A DNA stretch of 64,000 bases from Kribbella sp. VKM Ac-2569 (lineage in GTDB: Bacteria > Actinomycetota > Actinomycetes > Propionibacteriales > Kribbellaceae). The stretch spans positions 2,046,001 through 2,110,000 of the forward strand of contig NZ_SGXJ01000001.1 of the NCBI RefSeq assembly GCF_004216905.1, read 5' to 3'. Positions 1-8,884 of this stretch are shown here, one piece after another; position 1 is the stretch's first letter, and each line of letters begins with the position of its first letter. Below the pieces are notes generated by a model. It made no database searches. It worked only from the letters and a program-made list of their open reading frames with translations, and was not told the DNA's origin. The translations under genes and the position numbers were made by a program.

Positions 1-2
1 CG

Positions 3-1079
3 ATGAGACTCAAGTCCTTACTGCTGTGCGCCCTACTCGGCCTCGCCGCCGCCCTCGTTCCCGGTAGTGCGTCCGCCGTCGGCGTCACCCCCGGCACTTA
101 CGTCAACTACACGTTCGACACCGCCTCGCTCACCCAGGCTGAGTTCAAGATGACGATCAACGCCTCCCCCGGCCGCGCGAACGTCTACTGGGCCAACCAG
201 TTCGGGTTCACCGGCGGCGACGTCGGCGGGTACACCGGCATGCAGACGCACCGCGACGGCGGCGGCATGTTCTTGTACTCACTCTGGAACTCCACCGCCT
301 GGAAGGCCGGAGACGCAGGCACCTACTGCATCCAGTTCCAGGAGGACGGCACCGGCGGCAGTTGCCGCCTCGACCAGGCCCCGGCGGCCGGCCACACCTA
401 CACGTTCGCCGTCGCGAGCGAGGGCAGCGGCTGGTACGGCGTCACGGTCCGCGACCTCACCGCCGGTACGTCGTTCAAGCTCGGCAGCCTCCAAACCGGC
501 TCCGGGAACACGATCAGTACGTCGGAAATGGTCAGCTGGACCGAGTACTTCGACTGGAACAACGACAAGGCCACCTGCGACGACGAGCCCTACTCGAAGC
601 TGACGATGAGCGCACCGACCAGCGGCAGCCTCACAGCGCACTTCACTGGCACCTCGGAGAGCAGCGGCTGCGCCGCGGACAGCCAGGTCACGCTGAACGG
701 ATCGACCGCCGTCCAGGAGAACGGCATCGGCAACTCGGACTCAGGTGACATCCGCGGCAGCGGCGGCTGCCTGGACGTCTCCGGCTCGGACGGTACGACG
801 ATCCTGCTGTACACCTGCACCGGCGGCAACAACCAGAACTGGGTGCACGCGGAGAACTCCACGTTCCACGCCCTGTTCAGCTGCCTCGACGCGAGCGCCA
901 CGCAAGCCGGCACGGTGATCCTCTACAGCTGCCACGGCGGCACGAACCAGCAATGGACGCTGCCCGGCGACGGCACGATCCGGTCCAGCGGCCGCTGCCT
1001 CACCGCACCAGGTGCCCTGGGCAACGCCCTGACTGTTGCTACCTGCAACAACTCGGCGGCGCAACGCTGGACGGTCTGA
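3..1079 (+). CDS. Secreted protein with C-terminal ricin-type lectin domain
   Basis: The 358-residue product starts with a signal peptide (MRLKSLLLCALL, cleavage probably near ASA, residues 23-25). Residues about 27-225 resemble the DUF3472 region found in actinobacterial secreted proteins, with a repeated FTGG/YTGMQ pattern. Residues about 245-358 form a ricin B-type beta-trefoil: three repeats, each with CLD or CL plus a QNW, QQW or QRW triplet. The family is extracellular and binds sugars. The N-terminal part is not a recognised catalytic domain, so no enzyme activity is claimed. The gene starts at the window edge, so its promoter and any upstream partner cannot be seen. A strong hairpin follows the stop codon. 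Confidence 0.85.
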   Translation: MRLKSLLLCALLGLAAALVPGSASAVGVTPGTYVNYTFDTASLTQAEFKMTINASPGRANVYWANQFGFTGGDVGGYTGMQTHRDGGGMFLYSLWNSTAWKAGDAGTYCIQFQEDGTGGSCRLDQAPAAGHTYTFAVASEGSGWYGVTVRDLTAGTSFKLGSLQTGSGNTISTSEMVSWTEYFDWNNDKATCDDEPYSKLTMSAPTSGSLTAHFTGTSESSGCAADSQVTLNGSTAVQENGIGNSDSGDIRGSGGCLDVSGSDGTTILLYTCTGGNNQNWVHAENSTFHALFSCLDASATQAGTVILYSCHGGTNQQWTLPGDGTIRSSGRCLTAPGALGNALTVATCNNSAAQRWTV

Positions 1080-1087
1080 GAACAGCA

Positions 1088-1120
1088 CGACGCCCGGGAC
1101 CGCAGTGGTCCCGGGCGTCG
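1088..1120. terminator. Strong hairpin between convergent genes
   Basis: A perfect 14-bp GC-rich stem (left arm 1088-1101, right arm 1107-1120) closes a 5-nt GCAGT loop, 8 nt after the lectin gene stop. There is no U-tract, which is common for high-GC actinobacteria. It lies between two convergent genes and can act in both directions. Confidence 0.8.
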
Positions 1121-1142
1121 CGACGTACGGTCAGATGCCTTT

Positions 1143-1973
1143 CTAGAGCTTGCGGCCGACCGCGCCGACGATGCACTCCTCGACCTGGTTCAGCGGCTTG
1201 AGCCGCGGACCGTCCGGCCACCAGTCGTCGCAGAGCACCAGGCCCGGGGCGACCAGCTCCTGGTCCGGGAAGAACTCCATCAGCTCCTTCCGGGTGCGGA
1301 ACCTACCGCTGCCCATCGGGCTGTGGATGAACTTCTCCTCCATCTTCCGGGCGACCTCGGAGTGTTCCGGAGTCTCCGGGTCGAAGAAGTGCGAAACCAC
1401 CGTGTACGACCCGGGCACCACCGCGTCGACGTACTTCTGCATGATCTGCGCACCTTCGGTGCCGATGTAGTGGTGCAGCGTGCCGTTCTGGATCACGGCC
1501 ATCGGCTCGCTGAAGTCGAGGAACTCGCGCACCTCGGGGAGGCTCAGCACCTCGTCCGGGTCGAAGATGTCGGCGCTGACGAACAGCGTGTTCTCGTTCT
1601 CCTCCAGCAGCGCGCGGCCGTGCGCGAGCACCACCGGGTCGTTGTCGATGTAGAGCACCTTGGCCTCGGGCTGGATCCGCTGCACGACCTGGTGGGTGTT
1701 CTCGGCGGTCGGCAGACCGGACCCGCAGTCGAGGTACTGCGTGATACCCGCCTGGCCGGCCAGGAAGCGGCAGGCGCGGATCAGGAAGTTCCGGTTCGAC
1801 CAGGCCAGGTCCTGGGCCTGCGGCGCGGCGGCCTGGACCCCGCGCAGTACCTCGCGGTCGACCTCGAAGTTGTCCTTGCCGCCCAAGAAGGCGTCGTACA
1901 CCCGGGCGATACTGGCCCGGGAGGTGTCCACGCCGACCGGGATCGAACTGGGCGCCTTGCTGGCATCGACCAT
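1143..1973 (-). CDS. SAM-dependent methyltransferase, Methyltransf_19 (DUF574) family
   Basis: The 276-residue product matches the actinobacterial DUF574/Methyltransf_19 family. Visible marks are an N-terminal PVGVDTSRASIARVYDAFLG-type opening, KDNFEVDRE, QYLDCGSGLPT (SAM-binding motif I), VLYIDNDPVV (acidic loop) and a conserved WWPDGP near the C terminus. The open frame runs 24 codons further upstream, but the ATG at 1973 has a GAGG ribosome-binding site 7 nt away and fits the family start. Substrates of this family are unknown. It is divergent from an XRE/DUF5753 regulator, a common neighbour for this family in actinomycetes, so shared regulation is possible. Confidence 0.88.
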   Translation of the reverse strand: MVDASKAPSSIPVGVDTSRASIARVYDAFLGGKDNFEVDREVLRGVQAAAPQAQDLAWSNRNFLIRACRFLAGQAGITQYLDCGSGLPTAENTHQVVQRIQPEAKVLYIDNDPVVLAHGRALLEENENTLFVSADIFDPDEVLSLPEVREFLDFSEPMAVIQNGTLHHYIGTEGAQIMQKYVDAVVPGSYTVVSHFFDPETPEHSEVARKMEEKFIHSPMGSGRFRTRKELMEFFPDQELVAPGLVLCDDWWPDGPRLKPLNQVEECIVGAVGRKL

Positions 1974-2135
1974 CAGTGGACCTCGCAGAGAGTGATCGGA
2001 ATCTGTGCAACCGACTCTACTGACCGTAGGGTGTCGTGAACACATCGCGTAGGCGCGTCGGCGTGCACGAGATTACGATCCGTTGTGAAATGATCAGCTG
2101 TTGGTACCGGGGACGCATCTGCTGGGAGGCAAGAG

Positions 2136-3014
2136 GTGACCGAGCCGGGCGCGTACGGCGGCCCGACCGCCCTGCGCATCATGCTGGGGGTACACCTGCG
2201 CCGACTCCGTGAGGGCGCGGGCGTCACCCGCACCGATGCGGGCTGGGCGATCCGCGGCTCGGAGTCCAAGATCAGCCGTCTCGAGCTCGGCCGGGTCGGG
2301 TTCAAGGTGCGTGACGTCGACGACCTGCTGACGCTGTACAAACTCGAGGACGGCGAGGAACGCGACCGGCTGCTGACCCTGGCCCGCGACGCGAACAACC
2401 CGGGCTGGTGGCAACGGTACGACGACCTGACGCCGCAGTGGTTTCACTCCTACCTCGGTCTGGAGATGGCGGCCGATCTGATTCGTACGTTCGAGCTGCA
2501 GTTCGTTCCGGGATTGCTGCAGACGCCGGACTACGCGCGGTCCGTCGTACAACTCGGCCGGCAGGACCAGCCGTTGTCGCGGGCCGAGCAGGATCGCCTT
2601 GTTTCGTTGCGAATGAGCCGCCAGGAAGTGTTGACGCGGCAACGACCCGCGCGCCTGTGGGCGGTGATCGACGAGGCGGTACTGCGCCGTCCGATCGGCA
2701 GCCGCGACATCCTCAGGGCCCAGCTGGAGTTCCTGATCGAGTCGGCGCGCCGGCACAACGTGACGCTGCAGATCATCCCGTTCGACAAGGGCGGATACAC
2801 CGCGACCGGCGGCGCGTTCACGCTGCTCCGGTTCAACGACGCCGACCTTCCGGACATCGTCTACATCGAGCATCTGACCAGCGCGGTCTATCTCGACAAG
2901 CGCGAGGAGCTGGACACGTACGTCGTCACCATGGACGCCGTGTCGATCACCGCGTCCCAGCCCCGCGAGACCGAGTCGATTCTCCGCAAGGCGATCGAGG
3001 ACCTCGACCGCTAA
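2136..3014 (+). CDS. XRE regulator with DUF5753 (Scr1-type)
   Basis: The 292-residue protein has an N-terminal helix-turn-helix (about residues 12-70, including SKISRLELGR) and a long DUF5753 domain (about 95-285, with FVPGLLQTPDYAR and LQIIPFDKGGY). This is the Scr1 antitoxin-like regulator family of actinomycetes, usually beside a small DUF397 partner. No DUF397 gene is visible here. The GTG start at 2136 is preceded by GGGAGG (2124-2129). The gene is divergent from the DUF574 methyltransferase, and its stop overlaps that of the convergent HxlR gene. DNA binding is likely. Its target is unknown, though the divergent gene is the obvious candidate. Confidence 0.88.
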   Translation: MTEPGAYGGPTALRIMLGVHLRRLREGAGVTRTDAGWAIRGSESKISRLELGRVGFKVRDVDDLLTLYKLEDGEERDRLLTLARDANNPGWWQRYDDLTPQWFHSYLGLEMAADLIRTFELQFVPGLLQTPDYARSVVQLGRQDQPLSRAEQDRLVSLRMSRQEVLTRQRPARLWAVIDEAVLRRPIGSRDILRAQLEFLIESARRHNVTLQIIPFDKGGYTATGGAFTLLRFNDADLPDIVYIEHLTSAVYLDKREELDTYVVTMDAVSITASQPRETESILRKAIEDLDR

Positions 3015-3502
3015 CGCGGTTGCGCGCCCGGCCCGGGGCGGAGGACAACTTCGCGTGGGGTCGGCTCGTGGCCGGCCTCGCACTGCATGACGACCGTGAC
3101 GCGCTCGCCGCAGTCGCCACGGTGGCGCGGCTCGATCGGCGGGCCGGAGTCGAGTGGCAGGTACTGGTCGGCCCACTGGATCATTGCCACCAGCACCGGG
3201 TAGAGGTCGAGCCCCGCCTGGGTCAACCGGTACTCCGAGCGTTCGCGCTGGCCGGGCAGGCGATACGGGTGCCGGCGGATCAGACCGCGCTCGATCAAGG
3301 CGGCGAGCCGCTCGGTGAGGACCTGCCGCGGGACGCCGGCCCGCGCCCGGATGTCCTCGAACCGGCGGACGCCGACGAAGACCTCGCGCAGGACGTGAAA
3401 AGTCCACTTGTCGCCGAGGATGTCCATCGTCCGGGAGATCGTGCAGTTCTCCGTGGACCAGTTCATCGCCTCCGGCCGCTGTTCGCTCACTGCCGTACTC
3501 AT
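3011..3502 (-). CDS. HxlR/DUF24-family winged-helix regulator
   Basis: The 163-residue product carries the HxlR signature: CTISRTMDILGDKWTFHVLR, FEDIRARAGVPRQVLTERL and a wing with GLIRRHPYRLPGQ followed by the YRLTQAGLDLYPVL helix. The N-terminal Cys in NCTISRT is the position that senses redox or electrophile stress in some HxlR members; that role is inference here. The open frame extends upstream to 3586, but starts at 3502 or 3511 (MVHMSTAV) fit the family best. The C-terminal tail of about 45 residues beyond the winged helix is unassigned. Its stop overlaps that of the XRE gene. Confidence 0.85.
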   Translation of the reverse strand: MSTAVSEQRPEAMNWSTENCTISRTMDILGDKWTFHVLREVFVGVRRFEDIRARAGVPRQVLTERLAALIERGLIRRHPYRLPGQRERSEYRLTQAGLDLYPVLVAMIQWADQYLPLDSGPPIEPRHRGDCGERVTVVMQCEAGHEPTPREVVLRPGPGAQPR

Positions 3503-3558
3503 GTGAACCATGATAAGTCCGCTTGACAGACTCAGCCAAGTGGAGCCAGGCTGAATCC

Positions 3559-4155
3559 GTGAACCAGACTCAGACGAGACCGCCACTCGTCCGCCGCGCC
3601 GGCGAACCCGACGCGGACGAGCTGGCGAGGATGTTGTCCGGGCTGACGGACCTCAGCCGCTACTTCCGGTTCCAGACCGCGATCGGTACGCCGCCACGCG
3701 AGGCGTTGCTGCTGCGGATGCTGTGCCCGACCGGCGCCGCCTTCGTCGCAACCCGCGACGAGACGATCGTCGGCCACGCGATGTGGGCCTGGGCCCCCGG
3801 CGAGTCGACCGCCGAACTCGCGGCCGTGATCGCCGAGGACGACCAGCGCCGCGGCCTCGGGATCCGGATGCTGTCCATCGCCGCCGCCGACGCGATCGCG
3901 GCCGGCGCGACGCACTTCCTGTTCGTGGTCAGCGCCGCCAACGACCGCTCGCTCCGAATGGTCCGCCGCCGCTGGCCGGACGCAACAGTGGAACGCGACG
4001 GCGCCCTACTGGCCTTCGTCGCCCCAGCCCGCCTAGCGGACCAGGCGGTAGAACGTTCGGATGTCGTCTACGAGGAGGTCGGGAGCTTCGAGGGCGGCGA
4101 AGTGGCCTCCTCGGGTGAACTCCGACCAGTGGACGATCTGATGTCGGCGTTCTAG
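3559..4155 (+). CDS. GNAT-family N-acetyltransferase
   Basis: This is a single GNAT domain with the acetyl-CoA loop DQRRGLGIRMLSIAAADA around residues 95-112 and the preceding beta strand AELAAVIAED. I chose the GTG at 3559 over the upstream TTG at 3523, because 3523 would put the start almost inside the divergent HxlR promoter. The fold should end near FVAPARLA; the last 40 or so residues are read antisense through the 3' end of the convergent epoxide hydrolase gene (123-bp overlap), so the tail is probably not part of the ancestral protein. The substrate is unknown. Confidence 0.75.
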   Translation: MNQTQTRPPLVRRAGEPDADELARMLSGLTDLSRYFRFQTAIGTPPREALLLRMLCPTGAAFVATRDETIVGHAMWAWAPGESTAELAAVIAEDDQRRGLGIRMLSIAAADAIAAGATHFLFVVSAANDRSLRMVRRRWPDATVERDGALLAFVAPARLADQAVERSDVVYEEVGSFEGGEVASSGELRPVDDLMSAF

Positions 4156-5157
4156 TACGCGCCGGATCGCTGGATCGGTTGGGAAGACTGCGACGCCTGT
4201 CGGCACACCCGGCATGAGCTCGTCGGCGGTCTGCCGATTCTCGTAGTACAGGTTGGCGGACGTCGCGCTGGTGTTGGTGAACCAGTAGATCGAGACGTCC
4301 GTCAGCAGGTGGTCGAGATCGATCGCGTCCTCGGGCAGTTCGCGGTCCGGGTCGGTCCACTCCCAGAACTTCTCCAGAATCCACGCCAGCTGCCCGACCG
4401 GCGAGTCACTCAGCCCGAACGACACCGTCTGCGGCCGAGTCCCCTGCAACTCGGCGTACCCGGTCCCGACCGCACGCAACCGATCGGCCGCCGCGAGCCG
4501 CTCACGCTCGACGTCGTTCAATTGCTCGCGATCTCCCGGTTCGAGCGCCGGATACGCCAGTCCCCCATTGATGTGTACGCCGACCACGTGCGCCGGATCC
4601 ACCTGCCCCACAAGGGGCGAGACGACCGATCCCGTGTCACCGCCTTGTGCGCCGTACCGCTCGTACCCCAGGCGACGCATCAGCTCCGCCCACGCGCCAG
4701 CGATCCGTGCGTGATTCCAGCCGGATGTCAACGGCACCGAGAACCCGTGCCCCGGCACGGACGGCGCGACAACGTGGAACGCATCGCGCGGATCCCCGCC
4801 GTACGCCGCCGGATCGGTCAACGGCCCGAGCACCTCCAGGAACTCGGCCACGGACCCCGGCCACCCGTGCGTGAGCACCAACGGCAACGCATCCGGCTCG
4901 GCCGATCGCACGTGCAGGAAGTGAATCGTCTGCCCGTCGATGTCGGTCGTGTACTGCGGATACTCGTTGAGCCGCGCCTCCCAGGCTCGCCAGTCGTACG
5001 TCGCCCACCGCTCGACCACCCGCCGCAAATAACCGACCGGCACCCCGCGCTCCCACCCGTCCCCAGGTAGTTGCCGAGCCCAACGAACCCGCTCCAACCG
5101 ATCCCGCAGATCAGCAAGCTCCGCGTCCGGCACCGCGATCCGGAACTCAGAGATCAT
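4033..5157 (-). CDS. Epoxide hydrolase-like alpha/beta hydrolase (EHN N-terminal domain)
   Basis: The 374-residue protein has the N-terminal epoxide hydrolase domain (about residues 2-108, with FRIAVPDAELADLRDRL) followed by an alpha/beta-hydrolase core. HGWPG (97-101) forms the oxyanion site, Asp174 in GGDTGS is the nucleophile and His352 in RGGHFAALE is the base. This matches the microsomal/juvenile-hormone-type epoxide hydrolases that open epoxides to diols. The start codon overlaps the end of the VOC gene by 11 bp, so the pair is one operon and may act in the same detoxification or catabolic step. Length is normal. Confidence 0.88.
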   Translation of the reverse strand: MISEFRIAVPDAELADLRDRLERVRWARQLPGDGWERGVPVGYLRRVVERWATYDWRAWEARLNEYPQYTTDIDGQTIHFLHVRSAEPDALPLVLTHGWPGSVAEFLEVLGPLTDPAAYGGDPRDAFHVVAPSVPGHGFSVPLTSGWNHARIAGAWAELMRRLGYERYGAQGGDTGSVVSPLVGQVDPAHVVGVHINGGLAYPALEPGDREQLNDVERERLAAADRLRAVGTGYAELQGTRPQTVSFGLSDSPVGQLAWILEKFWEWTDPDRELPEDAIDLDHLLTDVSIYWFTNTSATSANLYYENRQTADELMPGVPTGVAVFPTDPAIRRVLERRHQIVHWSEFTRGGHFAALEAPDLLVDDIRTFYRLVR

Positions 5158-5494
5158 GCGCCCGCTCGTGCAGCGGCTCGTACAACCCGACCTCGCCTCC
5201 GCCCGGCAACCGGAACGCCGTCAGCACACCCCACTGCTGCCGCTCGACCGGTCGCACGAACTCCACGCCGCGCGCCGACAGGTCTGCCATCGTCTGCTCG
5301 AGGTTGTCGCACATCAGCAACAGCTCGTGCGCGCCGGCCGCCGCCGGATGCATCGCGACCTCGGCGGGCGGGAGCTTGAAGATCAGCCATCCGTGGCCCG
5401 CGTCAACGGACGGGTACTCCAGCACGTCCCGGAAGAAGGCGCGGTCCGCTTCTGCGTCGGTGGTGTAGATGATCACATGCGCTCCGTTGATCAT
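5147..5494 (-). CDS. VOC-family (glyoxalase/bleomycin-resistance fold) protein
   Basis: The 115-residue product has a vicinal-oxygen-chelate fold with two beta-alpha-beta-beta-beta modules: INGAHVIIYTTDAEADRAFF at the start and LSARGVEFVRPVERQQWG later, ending in GGGEVGLYEP. The first-strand His (GAHV) and the Glu of the final strand (GEVGLYE) sit where metal ligands usually lie. The frame is open 35 codons further upstream, but the ATG at 5494 opens the fold directly. It precedes the epoxide hydrolase in an overlapping two-gene operon. The substrate cannot be told from sequence. Confidence 0.82.
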   Translation of the reverse strand: MINGAHVIIYTTDAEADRAFFRDVLEYPSVDAGHGWLIFKLPPAEVAMHPAAAGAHELLLMCDNLEQTMADLSARGVEFVRPVERQQWGVLTAFRLPGGGEVGLYEPLHERAHDL

Positions 5495-5523
5495 CTTCAG
5501 CACTGTAGCCGGGAATACCGACA

Positions 5524-6324
5524 ATGCCGGGGCAGGTTGCCGAGAGAGTGATCCTCTTGACTGGCGCGACAGGCAACGTCGGGCGTGAACTTGCGGCATT
5601 GCTGCCGGACGCCCGCACTCTTGACCGCTCCTCGGGCGCCGATCTCGCCCGGCCCGAGACGCTCGATCTGGAGGGCGTCGACTCCGTCTTCCTGGTGTGG
5701 CCGTTTCTCACGTCCGACGGTGCGAGTGCGGTGCTCGGCAAGATCGCGGAGTCTGCGCGGCGGGTCGTCTATCTCTCGTCGTCGGCAGTCCGGTTCGGGG
5801 CTGACACGGATCCGATCACGCGATTGCATGCCGATCTGGAGACGGCCGTGCAGGCGTCCGGGCTGGAGTGGACGATCTTGCGCGCGGACACATTCGCGTC
5901 CAACGCACTCGGCTGGGCGGCGCAACTCCGTGCCGGCGACGTCGTACGCGGGCCGGACAGCGCCGCCACCGCGGCGATCGACCCCGCGGACATCGCCGCG
6001 GTCGCTGCCGCCGTACTGCGTGATTCGCAGCCCGGCACCACCCACACGCTGACCGGTCCCGACGTACTCAGCCGGGCCGATCAGGTGCGAATCCTCGGCG
6101 AAGCGCTCGGCCGCGAGCTGACGTTCGACGCGACACCGTTCGACGACGCGCGAGCACAACTGCTCGCGGACGGCCGCCCGCCGGCGCTCGTCGAGGCGCT
6201 CATCGGCAGTGCCCAGAACCGCCCCGCCTCCGACCTTGTCACCACAACCGTCCAAGACCTCACCGGCCAACCCGCACGCACCTTCCGCACCTGGACCGAC
6301 CGAAACCGCGCGGCCTTCGGCTGA
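5524..6324 (+). CDS. NmrA-like NAD(P)-binding atypical short-chain reductase
   Basis: The 266-residue product opens with a Rossmann motif (LLTGATGNVGREL, about residues 11-23) and lacks the YxxxK catalytic pair of classical SDRs, which places it in the NmrA/HSCARG-type group. Other marks are VVYLSSSAVRFG and WTILRADTFASN. Such proteins act as NAD(P)H-binding reductases or redox sensors. ATG 5524 has GGGA 9 nt upstream; GTG 5548 is a weaker alternative. The gene is divergent from the VOC/epoxide hydrolase pair (29-bp gap) and its stop directly abuts the ferredoxin stop on the other strand. Confidence 0.85.
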   Translation: MPGQVAERVILLTGATGNVGRELAALLPDARTLDRSSGADLARPETLDLEGVDSVFLVWPFLTSDGASAVLGKIAESARRVVYLSSSAVRFGADTDPITRLHADLETAVQASGLEWTILRADTFASNALGWAAQLRAGDVVRGPDSAATAAIDPADIAAVAAAVLRDSQPGTTHTLTGPDVLSRADQVRILGEALGRELTFDATPFDDARAQLLADGRPPALVEALIGSAQNRPASDLVTTTVQDLTGQPARTFRTWTDRNRAAFG

Positions 6325-6519
6325 TCAGTCCTCGACGAGGATCGCTAGCGCGGGGCAGACGGCTGCTGCCTGGTGGACGTCGGCGGCGAGGTCGTCTGGC
6401 GGGTTGTCGGTGAGGAGGACGACGATGCCGTCCTCGTCACGTTGGTCGAAGACGTCGGCGGCCGCGGTGACGCACTGGCCGGACGCGACGCACTTGTCCT
6501 GGTCGACGATGATCTTCAT
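6325..6519 (-). CDS. Ferredoxin (3Fe-4S type) serving the adjacent P450
   Basis: The 64-residue ferredoxin has Cys10 and Cys16 in CVASGQC and a final Cys in VCP near the C terminus. The position that is the second Cys in 4Fe-4S ferredoxins is Ser13, which points to a 3Fe-4S cluster, as in many actinobacterial P450 partners. ATG 6519 fits the family; the longer open frame overlaps the P450. It starts 11 nt after the P450 stop and is the last gene of a TetR - reductase - P450 - ferredoxin operon. It should pass electrons from the FAD reductase to the P450. Confidence 0.92.
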   Translation of the reverse strand: MKIIVDQDKCVASGQCVTAAADVFDQRDEDGIVVLLTDNPPDDLAADVHQAAAVCPALAILVED

Positions 6520-6530
6520 GGATCGGCCTT

Positions 6531-7727
6531 TCACCAAGTGACGGGGAGCGAGTAGACGCCGTACACGGCGCCGTCGTGCTTGAACGGGATCTCGTCGAGC
6601 GGAGCGGCCCGGCGCAGCGTCGGTATCCGGCGGTAGAGCGTGCTGTAGACGACCTGCAGCTCCAACCGCGCCAACGGTTGCCCGAGGCATTGATGTACGC
6701 CGAACCCGAACGCCACGTGCCGCCGCGCGTCCCGGTGCAGATCCAGCGTGTCCGGGTCCTCGAACACCGACGGGTCCCGGTTGCCGATGTCGTTCGGGAA
6801 GATGATCCCGTCACCGGCCTTGATCACCTGCCCGTGCAGCTCGAGGTTCTCGAGCACCGCGCGCCGCCGGCCGCTGTGGGTGATGTTCAGGTACCGCAGC
6901 AGCTCCTCGACGGCGCCGGCGACCACCTTCGGGTCGTCCGTTTCCTGCAGTACGGCGAGCTGCTCCGGGTGCTCCAGCAACGCGAGGGTGCCGAGGGCAA
7001 TCATGTTCGCGGTGGTCTCATGCCCCGCAAGGAGCAGCAGAACGCCCATCCCGGCCGCGTCCTGCCGGGTCAGCTCGCCGGTCTTGACTCGCTCGGTCAA
7101 CCCGGACAGCAAGTCGTCGCCGGGATTCTCGAGCTTCTCGCCCACCAGGTTGTCCAGGTACGACGCGAGGTTGCCGTGCGCCGCCGCACGTTCCTCGGGC
7201 GTCGCCGACATCTTGATCAGCATCTTGCTGTTCTGCTGGAAGAAGTCGTGCTCGGCGTACGGCACCCCAAGCAACTGGCAGTTCACCAGCGACGGCACCG
7301 GCAGCGCGAACGCCTCGACCAGATCGACCGGGTTCGGTCCGGCCAGCAGGTCGTCGATCAACGAGTCCACGAGCTTCTGGATGCCGGGACGCATCGCCTC
7401 GATGCGCTTGATCATGAACGGCGCGGTCACCATCCGCCGCAGCCGCGCGTGCTCCGGGTCGTCCATCAGGATGAACCCGATGCCGACGCCGTCCTTGCGC
7501 GGCGGCTCGCCGGTCGGGCTCGGGTACCCGGGTTTGGTGACGTCGGAGCTCAGTCGCGGATCCGCGAGCAGCGTGCGCTGGTCGTCGTACCGCGTCACCA
7601 GCCAGGCTGCCTTGCCGAAGACGTCGACCTTGACCAGCGGCGCCTCCTCCTGCAGTTCGCGGAGCTTCGGCGGCGGATCGAACGGGCAACCTGTTGCCCG
7701 GGTCATCGGATAGACAGGAGTAGTCAT
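6531..7727 (-). CDS. Cytochrome P450
   Basis: The 398-residue soluble P450 has all key motifs: I-helix oxygen-activation AGHETT (234-239), K-helix ExxR (Glu275 to Arg278), and the heme loop FGFGVHQCLG with the thiolate Cys347. Layout resembles the CYP105-type actinobacterial families that hydroxylate terpenoids, macrolides or xenobiotics; the substrate is unknown. ATG 7727 has GGAAGGA just upstream. It sits between its reductase and its ferredoxin, so electron supply is encoded locally. Confidence 0.95.
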   Translation of the reverse strand: MTTPVYPMTRATGCPFDPPPKLRELQEEAPLVKVDVFGKAAWLVTRYDDQRTLLADPRLSSDVTKPGYPSPTGEPPRKDGVGIGFILMDDPEHARLRRMVTAPFMIKRIEAMRPGIQKLVDSLIDDLLAGPNPVDLVEAFALPVPSLVNCQLLGVPYAEHDFFQQNSKMLIKMSATPEERAAAHGNLASYLDNLVGEKLENPGDDLLSGLTERVKTGELTRQDAAGMGVLLLLAGHETTANMIALGTLALLEHPEQLAVLQETDDPKVVAGAVEELLRYLNITHSGRRRAVLENLELHGQVIKAGDGIIFPNDIGNRDPSVFEDPDTLDLHRDARRHVAFGFGVHQCLGQPLARLELQVVYSTLYRRIPTLRRAAPLDEIPFKHDGAVYGVYSLPVTW

Positions 7728-7750
7728 ACAAGTCCTTCCCCAGAGAGGTC

Positions 7751-8884
7751 TTACGCCTGCACCAGGTGCTCCCGGTGCTGGCGGGTCTGTTTCGGTGCGT
7801 TCCAGCCGAGGACGCCGACGATCCGGCCGTCCCGGCGGTAGTGGGCCACGAACCGGTCCGCAACGTTGCCTTCAGCAATCGTCACGTCGGCGTCGGCGGA
7901 CGGCCGGCCGTGGACCTGGATCTTGGTGCTGAACTGGTCGGTCCAGAAGTACGGGATCGGGCGGTACGGCTGCGTCTCGCCCAGGATGTTGGCCGCGACG
8001 CACAGCGCCTGCTCGGTGGCGTTGGTCCGATTCTCCAACCGGAGCAGGGAATCCTCGTGCGGCCAGCGCGCCACGTCCCCCGCTGCGTAGACCCCGTCCG
8101 CCGCACGACAGTAGGCGTCACACACCACGCCGTTGTCGATCCGAAGGCCGCTTCCTTCCAGCCAATCGGTCGTCGGCACTGCACCTAGCGCCACGACTAC
8201 GACGTCCGCAGGCAGTACGTCGCCATCAGCCAGTTGTACGCCGCTCACCCGGCCGTCGACGTCCGTCAGCCCGGTCACCGCCGTACCGAGACGAAGCTCA
8301 ACACCTTCGGACCTGTGCAGCTCAGCGAGCAGTCCACCAACCATTGGACCGAGCTGGCCCTCCAGCGGTACTGCCTGTGGGCCGGCCATCGTGACAGGCA
8401 GGCCCAGCTTCCGGGCGGTCGCGGCGATCTCGCAGCCGAGTACGCCGTCGCCGACGACCACCACACGCTGAGCCTCGACGAGATCCTTACGCAGGGCGGC
8501 CGCGTCGTCGAGTGTCCGCAGTACATGCAGGCCCTCAAGCTCCGGGCCAGGCAGACGGCGCGGAGTGAGACCAGTAGCGATGACCACTGTGTCGGCCGAC
8601 AGCACACGTCCCGACGCGGTCCGGACGGTGCGACCGTCGAGGGCGACCGCGGGATCGCCGAGCACGAAGTCGGCCTCCAGCGCCGACAACATCGCCTCCG
8701 GAGGCAGCCGCGTTCGCGCCTCATCCCAGTCGCCGCACAAGAACTGCTTGGACAACGGCGGCCGGTCGTACGGCGGATGCCACTCGGCCCCGAGCACCGT
8801 GATCGGTTCACGGAAACCCTTACGCCGAAGGGCCTCCACGGTCGTCAACCCGGCCGCTGAGGCACCCACCACAAGCACACTCAC
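7751..8884 (-). CDS. FAD/NAD(P)-dependent ferredoxin reductase
   Basis: The 377-residue flavoprotein opens with an ADP-binding Rossmann motif (VLVVGASAAGLTTVEAL), has PPYDRPPLSK near residue 40, a second nucleotide-binding motif (VVVVGDGVLGCEIAATAR) and the FAD-contacting YAAGDVARWPHE. This is the rhodocoxin/putidaredoxin reductase family. GTG 8884 overlaps the TetR stop in GTGA, so translation is coupled; the open frame upstream is not used. It should feed NAD(P)H electrons to the small ferredoxin at the end of the operon. Confidence 0.92.
   Translation of the reverse strand: MSVLVVGASAAGLTTVEALRRKGFREPITVLGAEWHPPYDRPPLSKQFLCGDWDEARTRLPPEAMLSALEADFVLGDPAVALDGRTVRTASGRVLSADTVVIATGLTPRRLPGPELEGLHVLRTLDDAAALRKDLVEAQRVVVVGDGVLGCEIAATARKLGLPVTMAGPQAVPLEGQLGPMVGGLLAELHRSEGVELRLGTAVTGLTDVDGRVSGVQLADGDVLPADVVVVALGAVPTTDWLEGSGLRIDNGVVCDAYCRAADGVYAAGDVARWPHEDSLLRLENRTNATEQALCVAANILGETQPYRPIPYFWTDQFSTKIQVHGRPSADADVTIAEGNVADRFVAHYRRDGRIVGVLGWNAPKQTRQHREHLVQA

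Noticed and set aside
3523..3528. TTGACA as a -35 box for the GNAT gene
   Set aside because: No acceptable -10 hexamer lies 16-18 nt downstream; the TTG is only an alternative start codon.
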